DNA of 64,000 nucleotides, from NCBI GenBank assembly GCA_009701185.1, contig WLKQ01000001.1:1-64000 (forward strand). The letters are read 5' to 3'. Source of the DNA: Actinomycetota bacterium (GTDB taxonomy: Bacteria > Actinomycetota > Actinomycetes > Nanopelagicales > Nanopelagicaceae). The position numbers and the translations under genes are program-made. Below, piece after piece: positions 51,618 through 62,076 of the stretch; the first letter of the stretch is position 1; the number at the start of each line of letters is the position of its first letter. Below the pieces are notes generated by a model. It had not been told where the DNA came from. It did not search any database and was given only the letters and a program-made list of their open reading frames with translations.

Positions 51618-52903
51618 TAGCTACCGTGCTCCCAAGAGTTTAGGTACATATCTTGGGCGGGTGTAAGTACATCGATTCGCCCACCCATGCTTATTAATTT
51701 AAGGCTTGCAACTTCCTTATCAATATATGTAGGAACCTCGTGTACTCCTGGCTTTAGATTCTTAGCTTCCTTCACTAAGTACTCTGCCGTTAATGCTTGA
51801 TCAGAGAAAGACATATCCATCACTGATGCTGGGTGGCCCTCGGCAGCACCAAGGTTTACAAGGCGACCCTCAGCTAAAAGCAGCAGTCTGCGACCATCGG
51901 CAAGGACGTATTCATCAGTTTGGTGGCGCATCTTGGAATTCTTAACCTTGGCATGTTGTTCAAGCCATGCAACGTCGATTTCAATATCAAAGTGACCTGA
52001 GTTGGCCATGATTGCGCCATCCTTCATCACTGCAAAATGCTCATCTCGTAATACGTCACGATTACCAGTAACTGTAATAAATACATCACCAACCTTTGCT
52101 GCATCTAGCATAGGCATCACGCGGAAACCTTGCATCATCGCATCCAGAGCTTTAGTTGGATCAATTTCAGTGACAATTACATCTGCACCCATTCCCTTGG
52201 CACGCTCTGCAACACCTTTTCCGCAGTAACCAAATCCTGCAACAACGAGAATTCTGCCTGCAAGTAAGAAGTTAGTTGAACGAAATACTGCATCGAGCGT
52301 TGATTGACCAGTTCCGTAACGGTTATCAAACATATGCTTGGTATCTGTGTCATTGACGGCAATCATTGGGAACTGAAGTGCACCATCTTTTGCCATTTGG
52401 TTGAGGCGAATGACGCCAGTTGTTGTCTCTTCGCAGCCACCAGCAATATTAGGGATTAACTCTTTACGAGTTGTGTGAAGTGTGTTGACTAGATCGCAAC
52501 CATCATCGAAAACTTGATGAGGTTCGATATCTAGAGCTGCATTGATATGTACGTAGTAACCATCACGGTCAACTGCGTTGCGTGCGAAAACACTAATTCC
52601 ATATTCATGTACGAGTGCAGCGGCAGTGTCATCTTGAGTTGAGAGCGGATTTGATGCACACAATGCAATTTCAGCGCCACCAGCCTTCAGCACGCGCATG
52701 AGATTTGCTGTCTCGGTTGTGACGTGCATACACGCTGCAATGCGAACACCGGCAAATGGTTGGGATTTTTCAAAACGCTCACGAATTTGAGCAAGGACAG
52801 GCATATTGCGCTCTGCCCACTCAATGCGCTTACGACCTTGTGATGCAAGTGATGCATCCGCGATGTCATGGCGTGGAAGAGTTGCTGTAATCGGTACGTT
52901 CAC
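51617..52903 (-). CDS. ahcY: adenosylhomocysteinase
   Basis: [58 protein letters not shown] start. Confidence 0.96.
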   Translation of the reverse strand: MNVPITATLPRHDIADASLASQGRKRIEWAERNMPVLAQIRERFEKSQPFAGVRIAACMHVTTETANLMRVLKAGGAEIALCASNPLSTQDDTAAALVHEYGISVFARNAVDRDGYYVHINAALDIEPHQVFDDGCDLVNTLHTTRKELIPNIAGGCEETTTGVIRLNQMAKDGALQFPMIAVNDTDTKHMFDNRYGTGQSTLDAVFRSTNFLLAGRILVVAGFGYCGKGVAERAKGMGADVIVTEIDPTKALDAMMQGFRVMPMLDAAKVGDVFITVTGNRDVLRDEHFAVMKDGAIMANSGHFDIEIDVAWLEQHAKVKNSKMRHQTDEYVLADGRRLLLLAEGRLVNLGAAEGHPASVMDMSFSDQALTAEYLVKEAKNLKPGVHEVPTYIDKEVASLKLISMGGRIDVLTPAQDMYLNSWEHGS

Positions 52904-52982
52904 AAATAGCTCCTTTGAGTAAAATCCTGTAGGAGCCTAGGTTACTGCCCTGTGAGGGAAAGTGAGTACTTGAAAGTGATTT

Positions 52983-54341
52983 CTAGCCTCTGATGAGGGC
53001 GAGAACCTCATCGCGCAGGGCGGCTAACGCAGCCTGCGTCTTAGCCTCAACATTTAAGCGTAGTAGCGGCTCGGTATTTGAGGGGCGTACGTTAAACCAC
53101 CAGGTATCCCCAATAACACTCAGACCATCTAAGTGATCAATGCTGACTCCACCTTTTCCGGTAAAAGTGTTTTCGATTAAATCCATCGTTGCATCAGCAT
53201 CATCGACTTTTGAATTGATTTCACCACTTAGAACATAGCGCTGATAGGGCTTTAGGATTTCTGACATGGAATTCTTGTTCAAGCCAAGTGCCGCAATTGC
53301 ATGTAAGGCTGCCAGAGCTCCAGAATCCGCCCGCCAAAAATCATTGAAATAGAAATGCCCAGAGTGTTCACCACCAAAAATAGCTCCAGAGTCTGCCATC
53401 ATCTTCTTGATATACGAGTGACCTACTCGGCTTCGGAGTCCAACCCCACCATTTTCTTCTATGGTTTCAAGTACGGCTCGTGAAGAGATTAGATTATAAA
53501 TTATTGTTGAACCTGGATGTTTAACTAATTCTCTGTGAGCAATCAAAGAAGTTACATCTGATGGATTAACGACCATACCTTTTTCATCAACTAAAAAGCA
53601 GCGATCTGCATCGCCATCAAAAGCTAATCCGAGATCAGCTTTATGTTTAACAACGGCTTTCTGTAGGTCAACTAAATTTGCTGAATCAATTGGATTGGCT
53701 TCATGATTTGGAAAACTACCATCTAGCTCAAAATAAAGTGGAATCAATTCGCAGTTAAGGCGGTTAAAAATCGCTGGAGCAGTATGACCAGCCATTCCAT
53801 TTCCAGCATCTACGACGATTTTAAGTCGACGAATACTTGTGAGATCTACTAAAAAAAGCAGGTAATCAACGTATTCCTCGAGCATCTCACGATTACTCTC
53901 GACTCCAACTGAGCGAATCTCTAATGGCGAACCTGAGCGAACAAAGTTCTCGATTGTTGCGAGCCCCGATTCTTTGCCTATCGGTCGCGCACTGCTTAGG
54001 CAGAGCTTAATTCCGTTGTATTCAGCGGGATTGTGACTTGCAGTAAACATTGCACCAGGTAATCCCAACTTACCTGAAGCAAAATACAACATATCGGTAG
54101 ATGCAAGACCGATACGTATGACGTCCATACCTTGCGACGTTACTCCAGCAGAAAATGCATCAGCTAATGCCGGCGATGATGGACGCATATCTTGTCCAAT
54201 AACAACTGTGCCGGGTTCACGAACTTGCTGCAGGTAACGTGCAAAGGCTAGACCAGTTGCAAAAGTAAAATCAGGTGTAATTTCAGAGTCAACTAAGCCT
54301 CGGATGTCATATGCCTTGAAAATATTCGGAATTGAATTCAC
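52983..54341 (-). CDS. manB: phosphomannomutase/phosphoglucomutase
   Basis: FKAYDIRGLVDSEI, MFTASHNPAEYNGIKLC, LAFDGDADRCFLVDE, RPSNTEPLLRLNVEA. Confidence 0.94.
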   Translation of the reverse strand: MNSIPNIFKAYDIRGLVDSEITPDFTFATGLAFARYLQQVREPGTVVIGQDMRPSSPALADAFSAGVTSQGMDVIRIGLASTDMLYFASGKLGLPGAMFTASHNPAEYNGIKLCLSSARPIGKESGLATIENFVRSGSPLEIRSVGVESNREMLEEYVDYLLFLVDLTSIRRLKIVVDAGNGMAGHTAPAIFNRLNCELIPLYFELDGSFPNHEANPIDSANLVDLQKAVVKHKADLGLAFDGDADRCFLVDEKGMVVNPSDVTSLIAHRELVKHPGSTIIYNLISSRAVLETIEENGGVGLRSRVGHSYIKKMMADSGAIFGGEHSGHFYFNDFWRADSGALAALHAIAALGLNKNSMSEILKPYQRYVLSGEINSKVDDADATMDLIENTFTGKGGVSIDHLDGLSVIGDTWWFNVRPSNTEPLLRLNVEAKTQAALAALRDEVLALIRG

Positions 54342-54349
54342 AAATAATC

Positions 54350-54730
54350 CTAAGAAGGAACAGCGCGAAGATGACCCCGTCGGCCGATTGGCGATTGCTC
54401 CGTCGCTGTTGGCGCATGAGTAAGTACTTCTGAATCCATTTTTTCTGGCATTGCAACTTCACGAACTGCATCTGCGATTGCCATTAAGTCATCTTCTGAT
54501 GGACCTTGCTCATCACCAGATAACTCTTGCTTAATTACATTCCAACCATGCGGAACCTTGAGTCTCTCGGCATGCATTATGCAAAGATCATATGCATGAG
54601 GTTCGCTAAACGTTGCTAATGGACCAACCACGGCAGTTGACTCTGCATATATATAAGTCAAAGTCATGGTGGCCGCCGTACGGCACCCGACGCGGGAACA
54701 CCCGCGCCCTAACTTTGCCATTGAACTCAT
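54350..54730 (-). CDS. DUF3499 family protein
   Basis: CSRVGCRTAATMTLTYIYAESTAVVGPLA..EPHAYDLCIMHAERLKVPHGWNVIK. Confidence 0.88.
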   Translation of the reverse strand: MSSMAKLGRGCSRVGCRTAATMTLTYIYAESTAVVGPLATFSEPHAYDLCIMHAERLKVPHGWNVIKQELSGDEQGPSEDDLMAIADAVREVAMPEKMDSEVLTHAPTATEQSPIGRRGHLRAVPS

Positions 54731-54772
54731 GTAAAGAACATTAGTGGGAAGTCAGTCACATTGTGGGGATTC

Positions 54773-56083
54773 TTAGGGATTTAATACTCGAATGTTTGAA
54801 TGAGGTATCTCAATTTTGGTTAAAGAACTGCCGGCAATAATTGGAAAATATCCGTAGCCACTATCTGAAAGTACTAAGGCGCTTGCGTAGTTGTCTTTAT
54901 TGGCGCGCAGAATAGTTAGCGATCGGGCGGACTGTGGGGCCCGCCACGTAGCAATATCAGATGCCTTGATGGTGGATCGAATGTTCTTTCCATTAGTCAA
55001 GGTGACTTCAAGCTGTACCGCAATCGCGTCCCCTGCAAAAACGATCAATGGGGACAGCCCGGTGAGCGCAATTTTCAAAGGAACCAGGGGTGTTGCAGGG
55101 GTACTCCACACGAAATCTTTATGCGATTTCACGTTAACCAATGTTGAGACTGATGCCACAACTGGTTGGTCACTCGTAATGCGAAGTGCAAAAGCCTTTG
55201 TTGAGATCTTCGGTGCCAAAGAAAGTTCAATTACTTTGCCTGGTGCTAAAGAATGTGCGCTAAAACCTAGTGGCACAAATCGTCCATCTGAGGATAAAAC
55301 CTCTGCTGTAAAACTGGCGCCCACATCTGATGGTGTCATGATCCGTAATATGTGAGCGTTTGAGGAACGCTTATTCCCCTTTGTTACTTGGTTTGGAATT
55401 CCAGGTATAACTAAGGTTTTCTTTGCTTCCACTAGAGGATTAACTAAATCACCACCCAGAGCTTTAAGACCAGAGCCTTGCTCATCCACCATAAATGAAT
55501 TGATTCGCCCAGAACGTGGAACTACATGAACTACTAAATTTCTATCCCCCGTGGCTAACGTATCAAGTGAAAGAACTCCGTAGCTTTTGGATTTTAAATT
55601 TATAGACTTCAGAGGTTGCTTTCCATTCTCTGAAAAAGCTTGAATATCTACAATTGCATTGCTCAGCCCACTATTTACAACGATGAGACGTCCTCGTGAC
55701 TTAACGTCCGAACGTCCACCCACGAACCATTGTGAAATTGCTGGCCCAGTACAAATAACACCACCTGCCCAACTTCCTGAGCGGCTTTGCCAATCTACTG
55801 GCGTTACTCCTTCTGAAGAAATTACGAGAGAATCCTTGGCAACCGCATATCGCAAAACTTTAAAAGGAATTGTTTTACTACTTCTGTTTGATAAGCGCTG
55901 GAACTGAGTTTTCTTAGATGAAATTGAGACTGCAGATGCTAAGCCTGGCAGAGTGGGTGGGCAGACAACTGCAGGATATGCCTCTGAATAGCCCGTAGAA
56001 GTTACGGTTGAACCAAGCCCAGTTGCAATAGCCCATGAAAGTAGGAGGATCCCTGAACTAATAAAGGCGTTCTTGAATTTCAT
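54773..56083 (-). CDS. DUF5719-family secreted protein
   Basis: Signal/TM N-terminus; beta-rich; position between DUF3499 and the glycosyltransferase. Confidence 0.72.
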   Translation of the reverse strand: MKFKNAFISSGILLLSWAIATGLGSTVTSTGYSEAYPAVVCPPTLPGLASAVSISSKKTQFQRLSNRSSKTIPFKVLRYAVAKDSLVISSEGVTPVDWQSRSGSWAGGVICTGPAISQWFVGGRSDVKSRGRLIVVNSGLSNAIVDIQAFSENGKQPLKSINLKSKSYGVLSLDTLATGDRNLVVHVVPRSGRINSFMVDEQGSGLKALGGDLVNPLVEAKKTLVIPGIPNQVTKGNKRSSNAHILRIMTPSDVGASFTAEVLSSDGRFVPLGFSAHSLAPGKVIELSLAPKISTKAFALRITSDQPVVASVSTLVNVKSHKDFVWSTPATPLVPLKIALTGLSPLIVFAGDAIAVQLEVTLTNGKNIRSTIKASDIATWRAPQSARSLTILRANKDNYASALVLSDSGYGYFPIIAGSSLTKIEIPHSNIRVLNP

Positions 56084-59000
56084 GCAAGCTCCTTTTCGGA
56101 GATTTCACGCTTACGGCGCCCTGCTGGCAGCGCCATAACAACCACAACGACCCAGGCTATTAACGCGAAGGATAGCCAAGCCCTGCGAATTGTTCCGTCG
56201 TGAATGAGTGATATTTCTCCAGCCTCGGTTGCGTTAAAGACAGGGAGGCCGAATTCACTCTTGGTTCGATCTAGTCGATAACCATTTTCAAGCACTTGCC
56301 ATGATCGATCATAAGCTTCGGTGACAGTGATATTACCTAATGATGGAACCGTAGTGCGCGCGCCAACTTCACCGGAATCTAATAGTAGTTGTGAGCCATC
56401 GGTAGAAGTAAATACCAACCGGCCTATAACTCCATTTACTCGCCAAACAATTCCTGCCGAAGTTGCCGAAGCTCGCGCAAAGCCACCTAATCCATCAATA
56501 GTTTGAATAACGTTCGGGTCAAAAGGATTCTTAACAAAAACATATTTAATTCCATACTGTGCTAAAACTTTACTGCTTGTAATTCCAGATCCATCTATAA
56601 GTGATTGCGCTGCATCAGCCAGCATCGGAATCTGGCGTGGAGCTACATCTGGTTCACCAAGTTCGATATCTGCGCCACGCGAAATATAGTATTGAACGGC
56701 CTTTAAGTTTTCGCTTCCAATTTCACGAATTACCAATATTTTCGTTTCGCGCTCAGTGCTCAAAAAGGCAGGCATCACGGTTGCTCGATTACTTTGAACT
56801 GGGGAATCTGCGCCTGCCGTAATGGACCAACTCAGTGTCAAGATTGAATACAAAGCGGTCGCAAGGAGTAGTAGAGCTGCCAAAATATGTCGGAAATGGA
56901 TATTGGTTGAAATCAGTACTGCTCGAAGTTGATCCAAAATAATTACCGCCGATACAACTGCGGCTATTGTCGCCCCAACAAGAAAGGTTCCAACCCATAC
57001 ACGTGTACCAGCTGAGTTTCCGTGCACCGAGATGGAAAATGCCGAAAAGAAAACTGCTCCTGAAAGAAAACCCACACCATATTGGGCAATTCTTCGTGCT
57101 GAGTTAGATACAAAAAGTGAAACAAGTAAAACGAGAAGAACTGGGCTAATAATCCACCACGGTAATGCCCCTACTCCGCCAGGGTTAGCTAGAAATACTA
57201 GGTTTGTATCTCCGCCGGCTGTACTTATACCGGGCTCAGCTAAGAACCTAGACGGAAAAATAAATGCTTCAAGAGAATATGGAGCGGTCAACAACAGAGG
57301 AAGAGTTACGATTGTTAAACGCTTATATAGCCGCTCCAGAAAAAGAGGCTTATTCGTTGAAATTCTAAACTCTTGGTAGTCAAATAAGATTGCAATAAGA
57401 GTGGCACCTAGGGCGATAACAAAAGTTACTAAGGTGAAAGCATAAAGAAGCGCAAAAAGTATTGAAAGTCCAAATACCTTTCGCCGCGTAAGAAGTTCGA
57501 TGCCACGCCAATGCCACAAAAGTGGCGGTATCACCGGTGCAACCATCAGAACTACTACAGTTGCTAAGCGTCCTGAATTAATTGCGGCTATTGAGACTGG
57601 GGAAATTGCATACAGGAAACTGGCTGGAACTTTAATCCAACTATTTGTTGTGAAGTTTTTTAATAAGTTAAGAATTGACCACATCATAATTATTGGTGCG
57701 ACTAAAAATAATAGTGTGACTAATAGTCCAGCTTTTCCTAATAGAACGCTGGCGATCAATGCCAAGATTGCGATCCACGGAGGTGAAGCATTTGAGCTTC
57801 CCATTCCAACTTGGTGCCATGATTCAAAATAAGCGCGCCATAGATCTCTTGCGCCACTAGGTGAGGTAGGTAATGCCCCACCAATAAGAGAATCGAATCT
57901 ATTTCTAGATGACATCAAAGTGAAGACACCTAAAATCAAAAACCCTAAAACTTCAGGCTTACGAAGGAGTGCAAACCAATGGTGACTTTTTGTAGGAACT
58001 AATAAATCCTCATCCTCGTCTGGATCAAGCACCGATTTTGTAGATTCTTCGCTACTTGGAAGCAATGTGACCCGAACTTTTTCAACTACGCGTGAAAAGC
58101 TAAGACGAAGTTGTGAACCCCGTGGCGGAATAAATGAGGCAACAATTCGTGAGGAGACAAAACGTTTTTCTCTACGCGCTTTACGTGCCTTAATAATTAA
58201 GCCTGGTCTAATAATCAAGGAAGCGACGGCTAGAATTTCATCACTTGCATAGCCTGGGAGTTTTGCTAGTAAATACCCTAAAGAACGGGCTAAAGATGTA
58301 CTCAAAAGTTGAATAGCTAACCAGGGCAATATCCACCACGATGAATTAGCCAATAAAACGTAGGCAGCATTTCGGCGATCCAAAAGTAGGGGGCGATGCA
58401 AGAAGGCACCTTCTACATCTACCACTCGTCTCTCAGTAGCTGAAGCTTGAGCATGAAAAACCACAGCGCTTGTAGCAGCTAAAACTGAATGACCTGCAAC
58501 GCGAGCCCGCCAACCAAAATCTACATCGTCACGAAAGAGTGAGAGATTTAAATCGAATCCACCAATTTCTTCAAAAATATCTCGACGAATAAGTGCACCT
58601 GCTGTGCTTACCGAAAGTACTTCATGAATTCCATCGTGTTGGCCTTGATCATATTCAAGTGGTTCTAAGCCAGTCCAACGTGCACCATTTCCAGCGATAC
58701 TTATTCCAGCTTCAAGTAAGTGCGTACGGTCATGCCAGCCGAGAAGTTTTGGTCCAACCATGGCAACTTGAGGACGGTCCTGAATTGAATCAAGTAAAAA
58801 CTCCAGCGCAGTCGCAGCAGGAGCACTGTCGTCATGGATTAACCAAATCCATTCACTTCGTTCATCTGTAGATTTTTTTATTGCGGCAACTGCTTGGGCC
58901 ACAGCTTCACCAAAACCACAATTGCGTTGAGCGTTAATAGTTGAGATACGAGCTGACTTCAATAGTTGTTTAGATGAATCCTTGGAACCCGTATCAACTG

Positions 59001-59130
59001 CAATTATTTGATCAAGGGGGCGGGATTGTGAAGCTAGCGCTGCAACAGTTTCAGGTAGCCACAATGCACCATCATGACTAACGAGTATCGCAGTGACACG
59101 ATACTTATCTAATGCCGCTTGTGCAGCCAT
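56080..59130 (-). CDS. large glycosyltransferase family 2 protein with C-terminal multi-TM region
   Basis: VTAILVSHDGALWLPETVAALASQSRPLDQIIAVDTGSKD; GGFDLNLSLFRDDVDFGWRARVAGH; many TM helices. Confidence 0.9.
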   Translation of the reverse strand: MAAQAALDKYRVTAILVSHDGALWLPETVAALASQSRPLDQIIAVDTGSKDSSKQLLKSARISTINAQRNCGFGEAVAQAVAAIKKSTDERSEWIWLIHDDSAPAATALEFLLDSIQDRPQVAMVGPKLLGWHDRTHLLEAGISIAGNGARWTGLEPLEYDQGQHDGIHEVLSVSTAGALIRRDIFEEIGGFDLNLSLFRDDVDFGWRARVAGHSVLAATSAVVFHAQASATERRVVDVEGAFLHRPLLLDRRNAAYVLLANSSWWILPWLAIQLLSTSLARSLGYLLAKLPGYASDEILAVASLIIRPGLIIKARKARREKRFVSSRIVASFIPPRGSQLRLSFSRVVEKVRVTLLPSSEESTKSVLDPDEDEDLLVPTKSHHWFALLRKPEVLGFLILGVFTLMSSRNRFDSLIGGALPTSPSGARDLWRAYFESWHQVGMGSSNASPPWIAILALIASVLLGKAGLLVTLLFLVAPIIMMWSILNLLKNFTTNSWIKVPASFLYAISPVSIAAINSGRLATVVVLMVAPVIPPLLWHWRGIELLTRRKVFGLSILFALLYAFTLVTFVIALGATLIAILFDYQEFRISTNKPLFLERLYKRLTIVTLPLLLTAPYSLEAFIFPSRFLAEPGISTAGGDTNLVFLANPGGVGALPWWIISPVLLVLLVSLFVSNSARRIAQYGVGFLSGAVFFSAFSISVHGNSAGTRVWVGTFLVGATIAAVVSAVIILDQLRAVLISTNIHFRHILAALLLLATALYSILTLSWSITAGADSPVQSNRATVMPAFLSTERETKILVIREIGSENLKAVQYYISRGADIELGEPDVAPRQIPMLADAAQSLIDGSGITSSKVLAQYGIKYVFVKNPFDPNVIQTIDGLGGFARASATSAGIVWRVNGVIGRLVFTSTDGSQLLLDSGEVGARTTVPSLGNITVTEAYDRSWQVLENGYRLDRTKSEFGLPVFNATEAGEISLIHDGTIRRAWLSFALIAWVVVVVMALPAGRRKREISEKELA

Positions 59131-59157
59131 AGTTCTAACCCGCTTAAGGTTGCAGTA

Positions 59158-59457
59158 TTAGGCAGTGCGACGCTTGAGGCGACGACGTTCGCGCTCTGAT
59201 AGTCCGCCCCAAATTCCAAAACGTTCATCGTGTGCAAGGGCATATTCCAAACACTCAGATCGAACTTCGCAAGAAAGACAGACACGCTTTGCTTCACGCG
59301 TTGATCCACCTTTTTCTGGAAAAAAAGCTTCAGGGTCGGTTTGTGCGCACAGTGAGCGCTCTTGCCAAGAGAGTTCAACATTCTCTCCATTGGCTAGGGT
59401 GATTTTGGGGCCAGTCGTGGGGAGCGGGGAGTTCGTGGCTTCAGGTCGGATCGGCAT
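59158..59457 (-). CDS. WhiB-family regulator (WhiB2-like)
   Basis: SLCAQTDPEAFFPEKGGSTREAKRVCLSCEVRSECLEYALAHDERFGIWGGLSERERRRLKRR. Confidence 0.94.
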   Translation of the reverse strand: MPIRPEATNSPLPTTGPKITLANGENVELSWQERSLCAQTDPEAFFPEKGGSTREAKRVCLSCEVRSECLEYALAHDERFGIWGGLSERERRRLKRRTA

Positions 59458-59519
59458 ACCGATTCTCCTTAATAGCTTTGTGTCTCGTCCCTCGTGGAAA
59501 AGACTTACTTAAGAATGAA

Positions 59520-59533
59520 TTACACGCGTGTAA
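59520..59533. promoter_or_regulatory. perfect 14-bp palindrome upstream of whiB2-like gene
   Basis: TTACACGCGTGTAA read directly. Confidence 0.5.
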
Positions 59534-59584
59534 GTCCCATATGTCAAGTTAAATGAGCGCTCTCAACAGCAAAAATAAGAAAAA

Positions 59585-60592
59585 TCAGGCTGGAATGGGA
59601 AGAATCTCATCTTTTGTGACACATGAAGCCACAATTCTCGAGTTTTCTGGAATATGCGCCGCCGATGAGATAAATGAATCTATTACGGTAGCTCCAGCGC
59701 CAATGTGTGCCCCATGTTCAACTATCGATCCCGAAATGTGCGCTCCGGTGCCGACGAACACGCCAGCCCCGATGCTTGAGCCTAGATCTATCACTGCACT
59801 CTGATCAACATGTGCACCACTCATGATGAGTTTCTGGTCTGTATGAATCGCAACTTCGGCCATAGATAAGGCGCTGGAGTCTGCGCGACCGCTCACTAGA
59901 TCAGTCGAGCCTTTGAGTAAAGCCTTTGGTGTACCAATATCTAACCAATAAGAATCATCAATATAGCCAAATAATCTGCCGTGATTAGAAATTATGTCTG
60001 GAAAGATTTCCCGCTCAACACTACTCACTGAATTGTGTGGAATTGTAGAAATAATTTGTGGGCTAAATACATAGCAGCCGGCATTTATTGTATTAGTGAT
60101 CGGATTCTCCATTTTTTCCAAAAAAGCAATCACGCGTCCGTCGGAATCAGTTGGAACGCAACCATATGCTCTAGCATCTTCAACGGAGGTTAAGTGCAAA
60201 GTAACATCGGCTTGATTATCTTGGTGCTGTCGAATTTGTTCGCTCAAATTATGCGAGCTCAAAACATCCCCGTTAAAAACTACAACAGTCTCGTTAGCAT
60301 TCAGTAACTGCGCCGCATGCGCGATTGCTCCCCCAGTACCTAAGGGTTGCTTTTCTACCGCATACAGGAGCTTCATTCCCCATTTAGAACCATCACCAAA
60401 GTATGGAATGAATACTTCTGAAAGATATGACGTTGCAAGTACAATTGTTGTAATTCCAGCATTACGTGCCATAGCAAGTTGGTGTTCAGTCACTGGCAGT
60501 CCAGCGACATTGAGCATTGGTTTTGGCGTGTATTTAGTTAATGGCATTAAGCGCGTACCGAGGCCTCCGACAAGCAGAATTCCAGCTGCCAT
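59585..60592 (-). CDS. manC: nucleotidyltransferase (mannose-1-phosphate guanylyltransferase-like)
   Basis: ILLVGGLGTRLMPLTKYTPKPMLNVAGLPV...hexapeptide-repeat C-terminus. Confidence 0.85.
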   Translation of the reverse strand: MAAGILLVGGLGTRLMPLTKYTPKPMLNVAGLPVTEHQLAMARNAGITTIVLATSYLSEVFIPYFGDGSKWGMKLLYAVEKQPLGTGGAIAHAAQLLNANETVVVFNGDVLSSHNLSEQIRQHQDNQADVTLHLTSVEDARAYGCVPTDSDGRVIAFLEKMENPITNTINAGCYVFSPQIISTIPHNSVSSVEREIFPDIISNHGRLFGYIDDSYWLDIGTPKALLKGSTDLVSGRADSSALSMAEVAIHTDQKLIMSGAHVDQSAVIDLGSSIGAGVFVGTGAHISGSIVEHGAHIGAGATVIDSFISSAAHIPENSRIVASCVTKDEILPIPA

Positions 60593-60594
60593 CT

Positions 60595-61659
60595 TTAAGC
60601 CTCTAAGCGTAAAACTGCATCTTTTATGTGGTCATCTGTTGCAGTCATGGCGATGCGAATATGACGCGCACCTTTATCACCATAAAAACTTCCGGGGGTT
60701 GCAAGAATTCCTTTATGAGCTAACCATTCAACACTCGTCCATGCATCTTCATCGCGAGTGCACCAGATATAAAGTCCTGAATTACTAAATTCAATTCTAA
60801 AACCAACTGCCTTAAGGGCAGGACTCAATAATTCTCGCCGAGCGTTATATCGGGCGCGCTGTATGGCTACATGTTTGTCATCGGCCAAGGCGGCAGTCAT
60901 TGCTTTCTGAACAGGTAAGGGCACGATCATTCCTGCATGTTTTCTAAATTCGCGAATACGTGAGATTAATTGTGAATCACCAATCATAAATGCGGCCCGA
61001 TAACCTGCCATCGACGAACGCTTCGATAATGAATGAACAGCCAATATATTTGAGTTGTCACTACCTGTTTGAGATAACACAGAAATTGATTGAGCAGTGT
61101 GGTCGAACTCCAAATAACATTCATCTGAGGCAAGTATTGAACCTGAATCTCGTGACCACTGAATACAAGCTTTAACTTCATCAATGCTGTGTACTCGACC
61201 TGTTGGATTTGATGGCGAATTTAGCCAGGCTAAATCGGCAGAGGGCCATGTTGATGAATCAATGCCTACTGGAATTGATTCAGCTCCCCCAATCAATGCC
61301 CCCACGTGATAGGTGGGATATGCAATCTCTGGAATAAGAACTTTCTTGGCTTCAAGAATTGTTGGAAGCCACGCAACAAGCTCCTTGGACCCGATGACTG
61401 GTAAGACGTCAAACTCTCCACTGGCACCAAGTCGCTCACGTGCCCACTTCGAAATCGCCGCACGTAATTCTGGTGTACCTGCAGTTAAAGGATAACTAGG
61501 AGAGTTTGATGCTCGTCCAAATACTTCCTGAATAAAATCTGGAGTTGGATCAACGGGTGTGCCTTGGGATAAATCAATGATGCCACCTGGGTGCGAGCGC
61601 GCAATCTCGCCGTATGGAGCTAATGCATCCCAAGGAAAATCAGGGAGCGGTGCGCGCAA
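60595..61659 (-). CDS. dapC: succinyldiaminopimelate transaminase
   Basis: DLSQGTPVDPTPDFIQEVF, LNSPSNPTGRVHSIDE, HSLSKRSSMAGYRAAFM; adjacent to fdxA. Confidence 0.88.
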   Translation of the reverse strand: MRAPLPDFPWDALAPYGEIARSHPGGIIDLSQGTPVDPTPDFIQEVFGRASNSPSYPLTAGTPELRAAISKWARERLGASGEFDVLPVIGSKELVAWLPTILEAKKVLIPEIAYPTYHVGALIGGAESIPVGIDSSTWPSADLAWLNSPSNPTGRVHSIDEVKACIQWSRDSGSILASDECYLEFDHTAQSISVLSQTGSDNSNILAVHSLSKRSSMAGYRAAFMIGDSQLISRIREFRKHAGMIVPLPVQKAMTAALADDKHVAIQRARYNARRELLSPALKAVGFRIEFSNSGLYIWCTRDEDAWTSVEWLAHKGILATPGSFYGDKGARHIRIAMTATDDHIKDAVLRLEA

Positions 61660-61665
61660 GGATTA

Positions 61666-61986
61666 TTACTCGCTTTTAGGCGGCATAGTGATGATTAAAG
61701 CGTGGTCCGTATTAGATGGACCCATTTTTGCGGCTCCACCAGGTGAACCGATTTCAACAAAGAACTCTGTATTTACTTTGCCAAACTCAACCCACTTGGC
61801 TGGAACATCATCTTCATAATAAATAGCTTCAACCGGACAGACTGGCTCGCATGCACCACAGTCAACACACTCATCAGGCTGGATGTATAGCATCCGTCCA
61901 CCTTCATAGATACAGTCCACAGGACACTCAGCGATGCACGACTTATCTTTCACATCGATACATGGCTCTGCAATTATGTACGTCAC
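61666..61986 (-). CDS. fdxA: 7Fe ferredoxin
   Basis: VTYIIAEPCIDVKDKSCIAECPVDCIYEGGRMLYIQPDECVDCGACEPVCPVEAIYYEDDVP; GTG start at 61986. Confidence 0.95.
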   Translation of the reverse strand: MTYIIAEPCIDVKDKSCIAECPVDCIYEGGRMLYIQPDECVDCGACEPVCPVEAIYYEDDVPAKWVEFGKVNTEFFVEIGSPGGAAKMGPSNTDHALIITMPPKSE

Positions 61987-62076
61987 GGGTAAGCCTCCAC
62001 ACTCATTGGAATGGGATGATTCTAATCGCATACCGCCATTACGCGCGATATTGGGGTAAAGGTTTATCGTTGAGCC

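Noticed and set aside
52904-52982. Canonical SAH riboswitch upstream of ahcY
   Set aside because: By eye the region lacks a convincing SAH-riboswitch core; only an SD-pairing stem is supported (reported separately)
54891-55355. 154-aa plus-strand ORF
   Set aside because: Antisense of the DUF5719-like gene; no RBS or family signal
59109-59390. 93-aa minus-strand ORF
   Set aside because: Alternative frame inside the whiB2-like gene
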